Shown here: piece by piece, positions 36,935 to 44,835 of the stretch
Numbering within the stretch: position 1 is the stretch's first letter
How the letters are laid out: the number at the start of each line of letters is the position of its first letter
Assembly: GCA_046533895.1 (NCBI GenBank)
Contig: JAWDOK010000001.1
Span: 1 to 64,000 of the forward strand
Direction of reading: 5' to 3'
Length of the DNA stretch: 64,000 nucleotides
Origin: Acidianus hospitalis
GTDB lineage: Archaea; Thermoproteota; Thermoprotei_A; Sulfolobales; Sulfolobaceae
Made by a program: the position numbers and the translations under genes
Notes under the pieces: generated by a model
What the model saw: the letters and a program-made list of their open reading frames with translations, nothing else
Databases searched by the model: none
Told to the model about the DNA's origin: nothing

Positions 36935-37769
36935 TTTCGCCTTTTAAATAGTCTGAACCCATTTTATCAACTTTCCTTGAAAAATCTATTAAATAATTAT
37001 GCGCCTCGTATTTGGAATTTAGTAATACCCAAGCGTTTATAAGGGCCCTACTTATCCAGTTTTTTAAATCAACTTTGTAAGGAAACCTAGTTTTATCAAG
37101 AAAGTTTAATAGTAGTGCTATATCCTCGTCGGTAGCCCTTTTGGCCTTCCATACGATTTTTCTATCTCCAACATATCTTTCACCTTTTCCTGGAATTATT
37201 ACTAGACCACGACTAGCTTTTATCCTATAAGTAGCAGTATCTACACTATCTGCGTTGAAGAATAATTCTCTCATATAAGGTGAACCTGCACCAAGAACGT
37301 GAAGGTATTTTACTTTTCTTCTTAAGTAATGATAAATCATAATAACTATCTTTTTACTGCCGTTTAATGACGGTGGAACAATACCACCATAAGCTATCTT
37401 ATCTGTATATTGGGAATAGAATTCTACAGCTTTTTCAATACCGTCTGGAGTATAGGCATGAATTATTGGCATTACATTTATTTTCTCATATAAATATTCA
37501 AAATTCTTAAAATTTATTTCATTCACATCTGTACAAAATGATGGCACGTCTAAACTCATGAACGTATCAGCATGGAGAGAAAGATATTTCTTTAATACGG
37601 CATCCACTTGAAGAGAAAACCCTTTAACCATTATTTGATAACCACCACTATCTACCCAAGTTTCGTTATCCCAAGGAATACTATCCCAAACAAGTTGATT
37701 AATCATTAAAGGAGTGCCTAATTCCCATATCGGGATTCTCTCATCTGGAATTCCAAGTAATACTTTCAC
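36882..37769 (-). CDS. TGT-like base transglycosylase (DpdA/ArcS-N-like)
   Basis: Protein of 295 residues with the tRNA-guanine transglycosylase barrel. The acid/base residue is in WVDSGGYQIM (Asp40), the substrate loop in AYGGIVPPS, VLGAGSP follows, and SVDTATYRIKASRG supplies the nucleophile Asp177. The TGT zinc motif CxCxxC and the PUA domain are absent. It therefore resembles DpdA, which puts preQ0 into DNA, or an ArcS N-terminal half. It heads a same-strand block with DUF5591, HerA, ATPase, coiled-coil and NurA genes. tRNA versus DNA as substrate cannot be settled from sequence. Confidence 0.72.
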   Translation of the reverse strand: MKVLLGIPDERIPIWELGTPLMINQLVWDSIPWDNETWVDSGGYQIMVKGFSLQVDAVLKKYLSLHADTFMSLDVPSFCTDVNEINFKNFEYLYEKINVMPIIHAYTPDGIEKAVEFYSQYTDKIAYGGIVPPSLNGSKKIVIMIYHYLRRKVKYLHVLGAGSPYMRELFFNADSVDTATYRIKASRGLVIIPGKGERYVGDRKIVWKAKRATDEDIALLLNFLDKTRFPYKVDLKNWISRALINAWVLLNSKYEAHNYLIDFSRKVDKMGSDYLKGEIEEMCNAVPTSFGSANN

Positions 37770-37819
37770 AATAAACCTGATTGCTAATTAGCATTTATCT
37801 ATATACAAAATAATACCAA

Positions 37820-37878
37820 TCAATCAGGAGGAACAACCCGTCATCACTCTTCAGGTTAGGTTGAGGTCTTCATTTAAT
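37820..37878 (-). ncRNA. C/D box sRNA upstream of the TGT-like gene
   Basis: On the minus strand: C box ATGAAGA (complement of 37867-37873, one base from consensus), guide CCTCAACCTAAC, D' box CTGA (37851-37854), spacer AGAG, C' box TGATGA (37841-37846), guide CGGGTTGTTCCTC, D box CTGA (37824-37827). The D guide is complementary to GAGGAACAACCCG, which recalls the AACAACCC segment of 23S rRNA; this match is from memory and needs alignment. It points toward the TGT-like gene and ends 50 bp before it. Confidence 0.75.
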
Positions 37879-37948
37879 CTTATTATAAGCAGGAATGTTT
37901 AAAAGACTTTCACCTTTCTCTCTATTTATTTTATAAAAAATCAAAGCT

Positions 37949-38602
37949 ATGATTAAGAAAGCAGTACCATTGATCCTTTTATTTTTAATAAGCACCACTA
38001 CTATATTAGAAGCAGGCTCTACTTATAAGGTAAATATTCTCTTACAAGGTAAAGGAATTTCTGCTATTGTAGAATATTGTAATCACTTGGAGCTAATAAC
38101 GACGAATAAAACTTTGTATCTTCCTAATGCTTCAGTTACTATAACTGCGTATGAGACTATAATAGGTTATAATATTTCCATAAATGGTAAGAACATATCA
38201 TCATTAACATTTAATCCGGTTAATCTGAGTGAAATAATAATAAAAGCGTTCCCAATATATGTTTGGATAAACATAAAAATTAATGGAACTGGCAAAGTGA
38301 TAATTAATTTTCAAAATGGTAGCAAAGAAATTGTTAATCAATCCACTAAATTAAAAGTGTTATATGGAAGTCTGCTAACTTTAAACGCAAAGGGAACAAA
38401 CGGTGAGTCTTTCATAAGCTGGAATAATAACTATACATATCCAACTATGTGGCTAATAGCCAGTAATAACACATGCGTAATAGTTAATTTCGGAAAAGCT
38501 AAGTCTTCAACATTTTCTTCAGTAAATTTTCTAGGTATAGGACTACTAGTAATTTTAGGAGGAATTTACATTTATATTAAAAGAAAACAGAGTCCAACTT
38601 AA
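37949..38602 (+). CDS. secreted membrane-anchored glycoprotein, unknown function
   Basis: Protein of 217 residues with an N-terminal signal peptide or anchor (KKAVPLILLFLISTTTIL), an external domain of about 160 residues of beta-rich sequence with at least eight N-glycosylation sequons (NKT, NAS, NIS, NLS, NGT and others), and a C-terminal helix (FLGIGLLVILGGIYIYI) followed by KRK. This is the usual topology of Sulfolobales surface proteins. No domain is recognised. The AT-rich upstream carries several TATA-like runs. Confidence 0.6.
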   Translation: MIKKAVPLILLFLISTTTILEAGSTYKVNILLQGKGISAIVEYCNHLELITTNKTLYLPNASVTITAYETIIGYNISINGKNISSLTFNPVNLSEIIIKAFPIYVWINIKINGTGKVIINFQNGSKEIVNQSTKLKVLYGSLLTLNAKGTNGESFISWNNNYTYPTMWLIASNNTCVIVNFGKAKSSTFSSVNFLGIGLLVILGGIYIYIKRKQSPT

Positions 38603-38632
38603 CTTTTAACTTTATTTTAACAACATTATACA

Positions 38633-40561
38633 ATGAATAGCCTAGCTAATTCTGAAAGTTTATATTTAAGAGAGGCCTCAAATCAACCAGTAAATTGGCT
38701 CCCTTGGTCAAAAGAGGCATTCGAAAAAGCCAAGAAGGAAAATAAGTTAATACTTGTAGATGTAGGAGCAGCGTGGTGTCATTGGTGCCATGTAATGGAT
38801 GAGGAAACATATTCTAACCAGGAAATCGCTAAGATCATCAATGAGAACTTTGTTGCAATTAAGGTTGACAGGGACGAAATGCCAGAAGTTGATAGAAAAT
38901 TACAATTAATAGTAAGCGAAATATCTGGAGAATCCGGGTGGCCCCTTACGGTATTTATGACTCCAGAAGGTAATGTTTTCTTTGGTGGTACTTTCTTCCC
39001 TCCAGAGGATTCCTATGGTAGGATTGGATTTAAAAGACTACTAAATGAAATTCTTAGAATATGGAATACTAAAAGAGATAAAATATTAAATTCATCAATA
39101 CCTTTGTCAATAAAAGTCAAGACTGAAAACGAAGGACAACTTAATAAGGATTTAATAGAGTCTTCTTTCTCACTATTAACTTCTGCCTATGATCTTGAAT
39201 ATGGCGGACTAGGTAAAAGTATGAAATTCCCTCATCCTAAAGTTGATGAATTTATGTTAGCTTATTCTGCCTGGACTCGTGATGATTTAGGAAAGAAATT
39301 AAACAATTTCACGCTAATTAAAATGTTTGAAGGAGGCATCTTTGATCAAGTAGGTGGAGGATTTCATAGATATACCACAGATAGAGAATGGTTAACACCA
39401 CATTTTGAAAAGCTGCTTATAGATAATGCAGAATTATTAGAAGATTATTATATAGCTTATTTAGCAACTAGAAAAGTCGAATTTCTTGAGGCATATAATT
39501 TAACTTATGAATTTATAAAAAGAGATTTAGAAAACTCCATAGCTTTTTCAAATAGTATAGACGCCGACAGCAATGGTATAGAAGGCGGTTATTACACTTG
39601 GACGGAAGAAGAAATAAAAGATGCCTTAGGTCAAGAAGCAGAATTAGCAATAAAGCTTTTTGGATTAAGGAAAGAAGGTGGAGTAGTTGAGGGTAGAAAA
39701 GTTTTAAGAGTAGATTTAACTGAAGCAAAAAAGCTCATAAATGCTGATGTTAATATCACTTTACAAAAACTTAGAGATTTAAGAAGAAAAATGCTTGAAT
39801 ATCGGCAGAAAAATAGAAAAATGCCTAGAATAGATACAAACTCATATTCTTATCCTAATTATAGATTAGCTGAGGTTCTATTTCAATCATTAAAAATAGA
39901 TGATGGTCTAAAAATTATTAAGAACTTAACACCTATAATAAGTAGAAGACTTACTGGAGGAAAAGAAGGTCTATTAGAAGATTATGCGTCTGCATTATTG
40001 GCCTCAATCTCAGCATATGAGGTAACGGCTGAAGAAAGATACTATTCATTATCTCTAGAGCTATACAATAAACTGAAAGATTTCTTCAAAGCCGATGGCT
40101 TTGAAGAGCCAAATGGAGAATTACCTTATGGAGACATGCCTAATGAATCAGCAAATTCCTTAGCAGTAAGAGGAATACTTAAACTATCAATGTTATATAA
40201 AATAGATATTGAAATTGAAAAAATTTTATCTAAGTTAGTAAATTCTGATCCTTCATTTGTCTCTGGATTATTACTTTCTGCAGGTAGTATAATAAATGGG
40301 ATAGCTCATGTTGTTATAGTCGATGAAAAGGATGGTAGAGCTGAGGTCTTGCATAAGGAAGCAATAACTACATATTATCCTTTAAAAGTAGTTGAAAAAA
40401 TCTCTGATGATATTAAAGATAGGTTAGACTCAACGTTAAGAGCTATGCTTAATGAGAATAAAGGAAAAAGTAGAGCTTACGTATGTATAGGTAATACATG
40501 TAGTATGCCTGTTTTCGAGAAAGAGAAAATTAAACTTTTACTTAAAACTAAGTTGAGCTAA
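38633..40561 (+). CDS. DUF255 thioredoxin-domain protein (YyaL/spermatogenesis-associated 20-like)
   Basis: Protein of 642 residues. The N-terminal thioredoxin-like domain has AAWCHWCHVMDEETYSN (CxxC), VDRDEMPEVD and FLTPEG-like FMTPEGNVFFGGTFFPP. The rest is an alpha/alpha barrel with PHPKVDEF..., FDQVGGGFHRYTTDREWLTPHFEKLL and WTEEEIKDAL patterns typical of this widespread family, related to N-acylglucosamine epimerase folds. Its biochemical role is not established; redox or sugar chemistry has been proposed. Length is near the family norm. The SDR gene follows at 9 bp. Confidence 0.88.
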   Translation: MNSLANSESLYLREASNQPVNWLPWSKEAFEKAKKENKLILVDVGAAWCHWCHVMDEETYSNQEIAKIINENFVAIKVDRDEMPEVDRKLQLIVSEISGESGWPLTVFMTPEGNVFFGGTFFPPEDSYGRIGFKRLLNEILRIWNTKRDKILNSSIPLSIKVKTENEGQLNKDLIESSFSLLTSAYDLEYGGLGKSMKFPHPKVDEFMLAYSAWTRDDLGKKLNNFTLIKMFEGGIFDQVGGGFHRYTTDREWLTPHFEKLLIDNAELLEDYYIAYLATRKVEFLEAYNLTYEFIKRDLENSIAFSNSIDADSNGIEGGYYTWTEEEIKDALGQEAELAIKLFGLRKEGGVVEGRKVLRVDLTEAKKLINADVNITLQKLRDLRRKMLEYRQKNRKMPRIDTNSYSYPNYRLAEVLFQSLKIDDGLKIIKNLTPIISRRLTGGKEGLLEDYASALLASISAYEVTAEERYYSLSLELYNKLKDFFKADGFEEPNGELPYGDMPNESANSLAVRGILKLSMLYKIDIEIEKILSKLVNSDPSFVSGLLLSAGSIINGIAHVVIVDEKDGRAEVLHKEAITTYYPLKVVEKISDDIKDRLDSTLRAMLNENKGKSRAYVCIGNTCSMPVFEKEKIKLLLKTKLS

Positions 40562-40570
40562 AATACTTTT

Positions 40571-41290
40571 ATGAGGTTAAAAGATAAGGCAATACTAATC
40601 GTTGGTGTAAGTAAAGGTTTAGGTTATGCTTTAGCATATTTTTTACTAAAGGAAGGAGCAAAAGTCATTATTAATTCTGGAAACAAAGAGAAGCTTCAAG
40701 AAATAGTCGATTCGTTAAAAAATCTAGGCGAAATAAATTATATATCAGAGAGAGTAGTAGACCTTAGCTCTGCAAAAGACGTATTAAGTAAATCTTACGA
40801 ATTAATTAAAAGAAAACTTGATGGAATAGTGATTTCCATAGGGGGATACATAGAGGATAATGTAGAGAATCTTACTGGATTAGATGAAATGATAAATAAC
40901 CACGTGAAATATCCACTTTATATTACTTCTGCTGCATTAAATTATCTTAATGAAGGTTCTACTATTGTGCTGATATCAGCCATGAGAGGAATTGATAAGG
41001 CACTTCCAAATCAGCTTTCCTATTCAATTTCAAAATCTGCTACTGCGAAAGCTATAGAAGTTTTGGCTTCAGAATTATTAGACAAGCAAATAAGAGTAGT
41101 AGGAATTGCACCTAGTTGGATTTACGGAGATTTTCAACCTAATAGAGACTGGAAAAAGCTAAGAAAACTTGGAGATGTAAAAGCTCCGCCAGAAGATTTT
41201 GCAAGAGTTATAACATGGTTATTAACTGATGAAGCAGAATGGATTAACGGAGTTGTAATTCCGGTCGATGGAGGTGCAAGATTAAGATGA
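40571..41290 (+). CDS. SDR-family oxidoreductase
   Basis: Short-chain dehydrogenase of 239 residues. It has the cofactor motif LIVGVSKGLGYALAYFL near the N-terminus (G-x3-G-x-G), the catalytic Tyr/Lys in LSYSISKSA, and the family end PVDGGARLR. It is probably a NAD(P)H-dependent reductase of a small ketone or acyl-carrier substrate. Its stop overlaps the TenA start by 4 bp, so the two are translated together. The preceding DUF255 gene ends 9 bp before it. Confidence 0.88.
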   Translation: MRLKDKAILIVGVSKGLGYALAYFLLKEGAKVIINSGNKEKLQEIVDSLKNLGEINYISERVVDLSSAKDVLSKSYELIKRKLDGIVISIGGYIEDNVENLTGLDEMINNHVKYPLYITSAALNYLNEGSTIVLISAMRGIDKALPNQLSYSISKSATAKAIEVLASELLDKQIRVVGIAPSWIYGDFQPNRDWKKLRKLGDVKAPPEDFARVITWLLTDEAEWINGVVIPVDGGARLR

Positions 41291-41925
41291 ATAGCGATAT
41301 TTTGAGAGAAAAAGCAGGAAAGCTATGGGAGAATTATGTTAAACACGAGTTTGTAATTAAGATGAAAGAAGGGAGCCTAGACTTAGAATCTTTTAGATAT
41401 TATTTAATTCAAGACTCTAAATATGTAGAAATGATGCTAAAAAGCTTGTTGCGAGCCTCTTCTTTAGCTCCTTTATCCTATTCTACAAAGATTCTGAAAT
41501 CAATTTTTGATACTAGAGATAAAGGCATGGAAGTTCATAGCTGGCTATTATCAAGACTTGGCATTTCTCATGAAGAGATACAGAATACTGGTTATTCTCT
41601 AGTCAATTACGCGTATACGCGTCACTTGTACTACTATTCTACCAAAAGCTGGGAAGAATTCCTTTCTGCATGGGCACCATGCATGTGGGGATATTATGAA
41701 GTAGGCAAATTCGTTAAAGATTCACCTAATGAATTATATTCAAAATGGGCTGAATTTTATGCCTCTGATGAATATAAATCAAGAGTAGATGCAATTCTTG
41801 AGGCATTAAACTCTATAAAATACTCAGAATCTCTTGTTACACCATTTATAAATAGCGTAAGATTTGAAATAATGTTCTGGGAATCGGCACTAAAAAAAGA
41901 ACCAACATTAATCATCGGCGATTAA
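41287..41925 (+). CDS. tenA: TenA/thiaminase II-like aminopyrimidine hydrolase
   Basis: Helical protein of 212 residues of the TenA family, which salvages thiamine pyrimidines by hydrolysing aminomethylpyrimidine or cutting thiamine. Active residues fit: Asp43 (YLIQDSKY), Cys132 (APCMWGYYEVG) and a C-terminal Glu194 in FEIMFWES. The neighbouring SDR and two small genes may form a four-gene transcript. In this genome it would complement ThiN-based thiamine synthesis. Confidence 0.85.
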   Translation: MNSDILREKAGKLWENYVKHEFVIKMKEGSLDLESFRYYLIQDSKYVEMMLKSLLRASSLAPLSYSTKILKSIFDTRDKGMEVHSWLLSRLGISHEEIQNTGYSLVNYAYTRHLYYYSTKSWEEFLSAWAPCMWGYYEVGKFVKDSPNELYSKWAEFYASDEYKSRVDAILEALNSIKYSESLVTPFINSVRFEIMFWESALKKEPTLIIGD

Positions 41926-41927
41926 AC

Positions 41928-42335
41928 TTGTGGATTAAAGAAATAAGTGTAAAATTTACTTGTAAACCTCAATCTCTAAATTTTTACTGTAATAATAGAG
42001 GGAACGTCATAGAGCTTACTGCGAGTTCTTCATGCAGATACTTGAGATTATTTACAAAGGACTTTAGACTCACATTTTCTAATGGCAAACTATTTGACTT
42101 TAACAATTTATCTACTAAAAAAGGTAAAGATGCGGTAACTGAAATAAATTCCATACTAAATTCTCTAAAGCCAGGGATAGTCGAAGATTTAAATGAGAAC
42201 AGTCTAAGATACGAAATTCCAATTAGTTTACTTAAAAATTTTGTAGAGGACCTTAATGTGGAAAGCATATCTCCAGAAAAATATCTAGATTTTAACATCG
42301 ATTACATAGATTATGATATAGGAAGAGATTTCTAA
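41928..42335 (+). CDS. hypothetical protein
   Basis: Protein of 135 residues with TTG start two bases after the TenA stop. Four cysteines lie in its first half (FTCKPQ, FYCNN, SSCRYL and one more nearby uncertain); no recognised domain. The frame one base back is open across its stop and continues into the next small ORF (42380-42577), so the two may be pieces of one gene of about 215 codons. Confidence 0.55.
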   Translation: MWIKEISVKFTCKPQSLNFYCNNRGNVIELTASSSCRYLRLFTKDFRLTFSNGKLFDFNNLSTKKGKDAVTEINSILNSLKPGIVEDLNENSLRYEIPISLLKNFVEDLNVESISPEKYLDFNIDYIDYDIGRDF

Positions 42336-42379
42336 AAAATAGTCCAAGATTTGAAAGTGAAAGAAGGTTAAAAAAGTCA

Positions 42380-42577
42380 TTGTCAATTAATAATAAATGC
42401 CTAAGAGTTATATATTGGCTTGATTCTAGTAATGTGGAAACATTTTCCTCTGAGGACTGTGTTAATTGGACATCCAATACTAAGATATATACAATTGTAA
42501 GTAATATTTCTACTTTTGATGAAAGATATCTAGAAATAAAAAGATTTTTAGAAAAAATTACAGCTAATAATAGTTAA
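42380..42577 (+). CDS. small ORF, possible continuation of the preceding gene
   Basis: ORF of 65 codons (TTG start) after a 44 bp gap. Reading its frame backward, codons stay open through the end of the gene at 41928-42335, giving RKRFLKNSPRFESERRLKKS before its first residues. This suggests a frameshift or sequence error joining both, or a separate small gene. It has no recognised motif beyond WLDSSNVETF. Confidence 0.42.
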   Translation: MSINNKCLRVIYWLDSSNVETFSSEDCVNWTSNTKIYTIVSNISTFDERYLEIKRFLEKITANNS

Positions 42578-42607
42578 TATTTTTTAATCCTGGTACTCTG
42601 ACTAGTC

Positions 42608-43669
42608 ATGAACCTTATCAACATAATGATATTGTTATCTAGTATTTTATTAGATCTAGGCATACTTATACAAATTTATGCAGAGAATAAGAATTTTTTT
42701 AAAGAACCTAAAGGAGGTAATTATCACGGAAATATTAGCGTAATAATACCAATCAGAGGCATAGATGTAAATTTTGAGGAAAACGTAAAATCTCTACTTA
42801 ACCAGGATATCAAGCCACTAGAAATAATTTACGTGGTAGATCCAGATGATCCTTATAGAGAAACTATTGAGAATATACTTAAGAAATATAATGTAAAAAT
42901 TGTCCACACATTTTATAATTGCAATACATGCAGTGGGAAAATAAGGGCTCAAATCTCTGGTTTACTTCGAAGCAATGGCGATATAATAGTTTTTGGAGAT
43001 TCTGATACATGTTATCCAAAATACTGGTTAAGAGAACTGACATTACCATTAAGTAAATATATGGCAACTACAACTTTTTCCTTTGCCAGTCCTGCTAGAT
43101 TAACGTTAAAAAATCTAGTAAGGGCAGGATTTTGGACATTGGGCATAGAATCTCAAGCTATAGGTGGGACTTTCTTATGGGGAGGTTCTATGGCATTTAG
43201 AAGAAATTTCTTTAACGATCACGTAATTAAATCCTTAAGTAAAGAGTGGTGCGATGACTGCACTCTTACTAGAATAGTAAAGGAAAGAAAAGGAAAAATA
43301 GGCTTTATAGGTAATGCTATACCACTTAATGTTTACGATGAGCATAACCTATTTAAGTGGGCACAGAGGCAAGTCTTAACAGTAAAAATTTACTCTTATA
43401 GAGGAGCTAGAGCATTTATACCGTTTGGTTTGTATATGATAATCCTATTAATTTCTCTTATTCTGATTAAAAATTTCCTCCTCTTATTACCCTTCTTATT
43501 ATGGATAATAAAGAATCTACTTAGAGGTAGGAGACTAGGTAGGAAGGCCATTTTACCCTCGTTATTATCTATAATAGGCATTTATTTTGCATGGATTGTA
43601 CTAATATTGAGCTGGAGGAAAAAGGAAATAATATGGAGAGATAAGATTTACACAGTAGAAAATAAGTGA
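42608..43669 (+). CDS. membrane glycosyltransferase, family 2/21-like
   Basis: Protein of 353 residues resembling ceramide-glucosyltransferase-type GT21 enzymes. One hydrophobic helix at residues 3-22, a catalytic domain with SVIIPIRG, IIYVVDPDDPYRE, VFGDSDTC (D-x-D type) and GGSMAFRRNFF, a D2-like CDDCTLTRIVKER, then FKWAQRQVL (QxxRW-like, order altered) and two C-terminal helices. It likely makes a glycolipid or attaches sugar to a polyprenol. A C/D box sRNA candidate overlaps its stop. Confidence 0.8.
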   Translation: MNLINIMILLSSILLDLGILIQIYAENKNFFKEPKGGNYHGNISVIIPIRGIDVNFEENVKSLLNQDIKPLEIIYVVDPDDPYRETIENILKKYNVKIVHTFYNCNTCSGKIRAQISGLLRSNGDIIVFGDSDTCYPKYWLRELTLPLSKYMATTTFSFASPARLTLKNLVRAGFWTLGIESQAIGGTFLWGGSMAFRRNFFNDHVIKSLSKEWCDDCTLTRIVKERKGKIGFIGNAIPLNVYDEHNLFKWAQRQVLTVKIYSYRGARAFIPFGLYMIILLISLILIKNFLLLLPFLLWIIKNLLRGRRLGRKAILPSLLSIIGIYFAWIVLILSWRKKEIIWRDKIYTVENK

Positions 43670-43718
43670 TGACGTTCCACCCCTTTGATTGATGAAATAA
43701 GTTTTTAGAATCTGAATA
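43664..43718 (+). ncRNA. C/D box sRNA candidate at the glycosyltransferase stop
   Basis: C box GTGATGA (43666-43672) contains the stop codon of the glycosyltransferase. Then guide CGTTCCACCCCT, D' box TTGA (43685-43688, variant), C' box TTGATGA (43689-43695) directly after it, a 16-base interval, and D box CTGA (43712-43715). The second guide is AT-rich and long, so this is less certain than the others. Confidence 0.55.
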
Positions 43719-43753
43719 ATAATTTTATACAAAGTGATGAGGTCGAGCACTGC

Positions 43754-44323
43754 ATGAGTTATGATGAAAGGACCACAGCTGAAGCAGTTATAGAAATACA
43801 TTTTAATCTTTACGAGTTTAGGGACTCCATTTCAAAGTACACAATAGTTAGTGACGATGACTGGCAAATAATATCTGGAAAAGAAGGAAAATATATGACA
43901 AAAGAATTTGATACTTATGGTATCTTAATGTATCCAATAGAAACTTCAGAGGACATAAAGTACGCATTCTCAAATAAAATTGAGAAAATTGATAAATTTA
44001 GAGAAGCATTATATAAACCTAGATATTGGAGGGAATTTATTACAATTATGATAGAAGGTAATAAGCTATATACATCTCCTGATTTAGGTTTACAGATATT
44101 TAATGGTGTAGATCTTGTAAATGATATTGCGAGAAGTAAAGGAATTCAGTATGAAGATATAGACGATTACTTAAGAATTTCAATAGACCTTACTAGGCCT
44201 TTAACTAAGGAATCATTAAATGATGCCATGGAAAGGTTATCTAAGGCATTACTTCTATACTATAGAATTAAAGAATATCAAGAAGATGTAGCGTCAAAAT
44301 TAGCTTCGCAAATGTTATCTTAA
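43754..44323 (+). CDS. hypothetical protein
   Basis: Soluble protein of 189 residues, not recognised. It is mainly helical in its second half (residues 125-189) and begins with a likely strand region (EAVIEIHFNLYEFRD). A TATA-like TTTTATAC near 43722-43730 predicts a leaderless ATG at 43754. It overlaps the convergent membrane protein by 9 bp. Confidence 0.6.
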   Translation: MSYDERTTAEAVIEIHFNLYEFRDSISKYTIVSDDDWQIISGKEGKYMTKEFDTYGILMYPIETSEDIKYAFSNKIEKIDKFREALYKPRYWREFITIMIEGNKLYTSPDLGLQIFNGVDLVNDIARSKGIQYEDIDDYLRISIDLTRPLTKESLNDAMERLSKALLLYYRIKEYQEDVASKLASQMLS

Positions 44324-44725
44324 TCTTAAATACATAGAGATTAAAATTCCTGAAATAAATATAATACCACCTATTATAATTATAGGAAAAATAATGATAT
44401 AGAGAACTCCCGGCAATAGTATTGTTCTTTCATTTAAATTAACAGAGTAAGACGAATTATTTATTATACTAACCTTACCTTGAAGATTAATTACCTTACA
44501 GCCTACCGTGTATACGTTATTGCCGTGAATACTAACTCCGTTTCCTTGAAAAACTACTATACTATTTGGATTAAAGCTCGTTACTAAAGTGCCATGAGGA
44601 GGTATAATAAGCTCTTGAGAGGAAGAATTTACTTGAAGTAGTATATCGCCCAAAATTATACTGGAAAGCAACATAATAATACCTGCTAAAATCATTAGCC
44701 TACTTAATCTATCTAATCTTACCAC
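44315..44725 (-). CDS. two-helix membrane protein with external domain
   Basis: Protein of 136 residues. A transmembrane helix at about 9-30 and another at about 107-130 flank an external segment of 75 residues that is rich in short beta strands (GTLVTSFNPNSIVVFQGNGV, INNSSYSVNLNERTI) with three sequons. A short pseudopilin-like or S-layer-associated role is conceivable but unsupported. No family is recognised. Confidence 0.55.
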   Translation of the reverse strand: MVRLDRLSRLMILAGIIMLLSSIILGDILLQVNSSSQELIIPPHGTLVTSFNPNSIVVFQGNGVSIHGNNVYTVGCKVINLQGKVSIINNSSYSVNLNERTILLPGVLYIIIFPIIIIGGIIFISGILISMYLRLR

Positions 44726-44806
44726 ATGTTAATTTCACACTTATAAATTATAAATGTTATGAATATTTCTCTTTTATATCAATTAATATTTGACGCTAAG
44801 CGATTA

Positions 44807-44816
44807 TTTTATAAAA
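44807..44816 (+). promoter_or_regulatory. TATA box of the radical SAM gene
   Basis: TTTTATAAAA is centred near 44811-44812 and predicts transcription start at about 44837. The GTG at 44836 is therefore a leaderless start. Confidence 0.6.
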
Positions 44817-44835
44817 GTTCCTACGCATTTTACTT

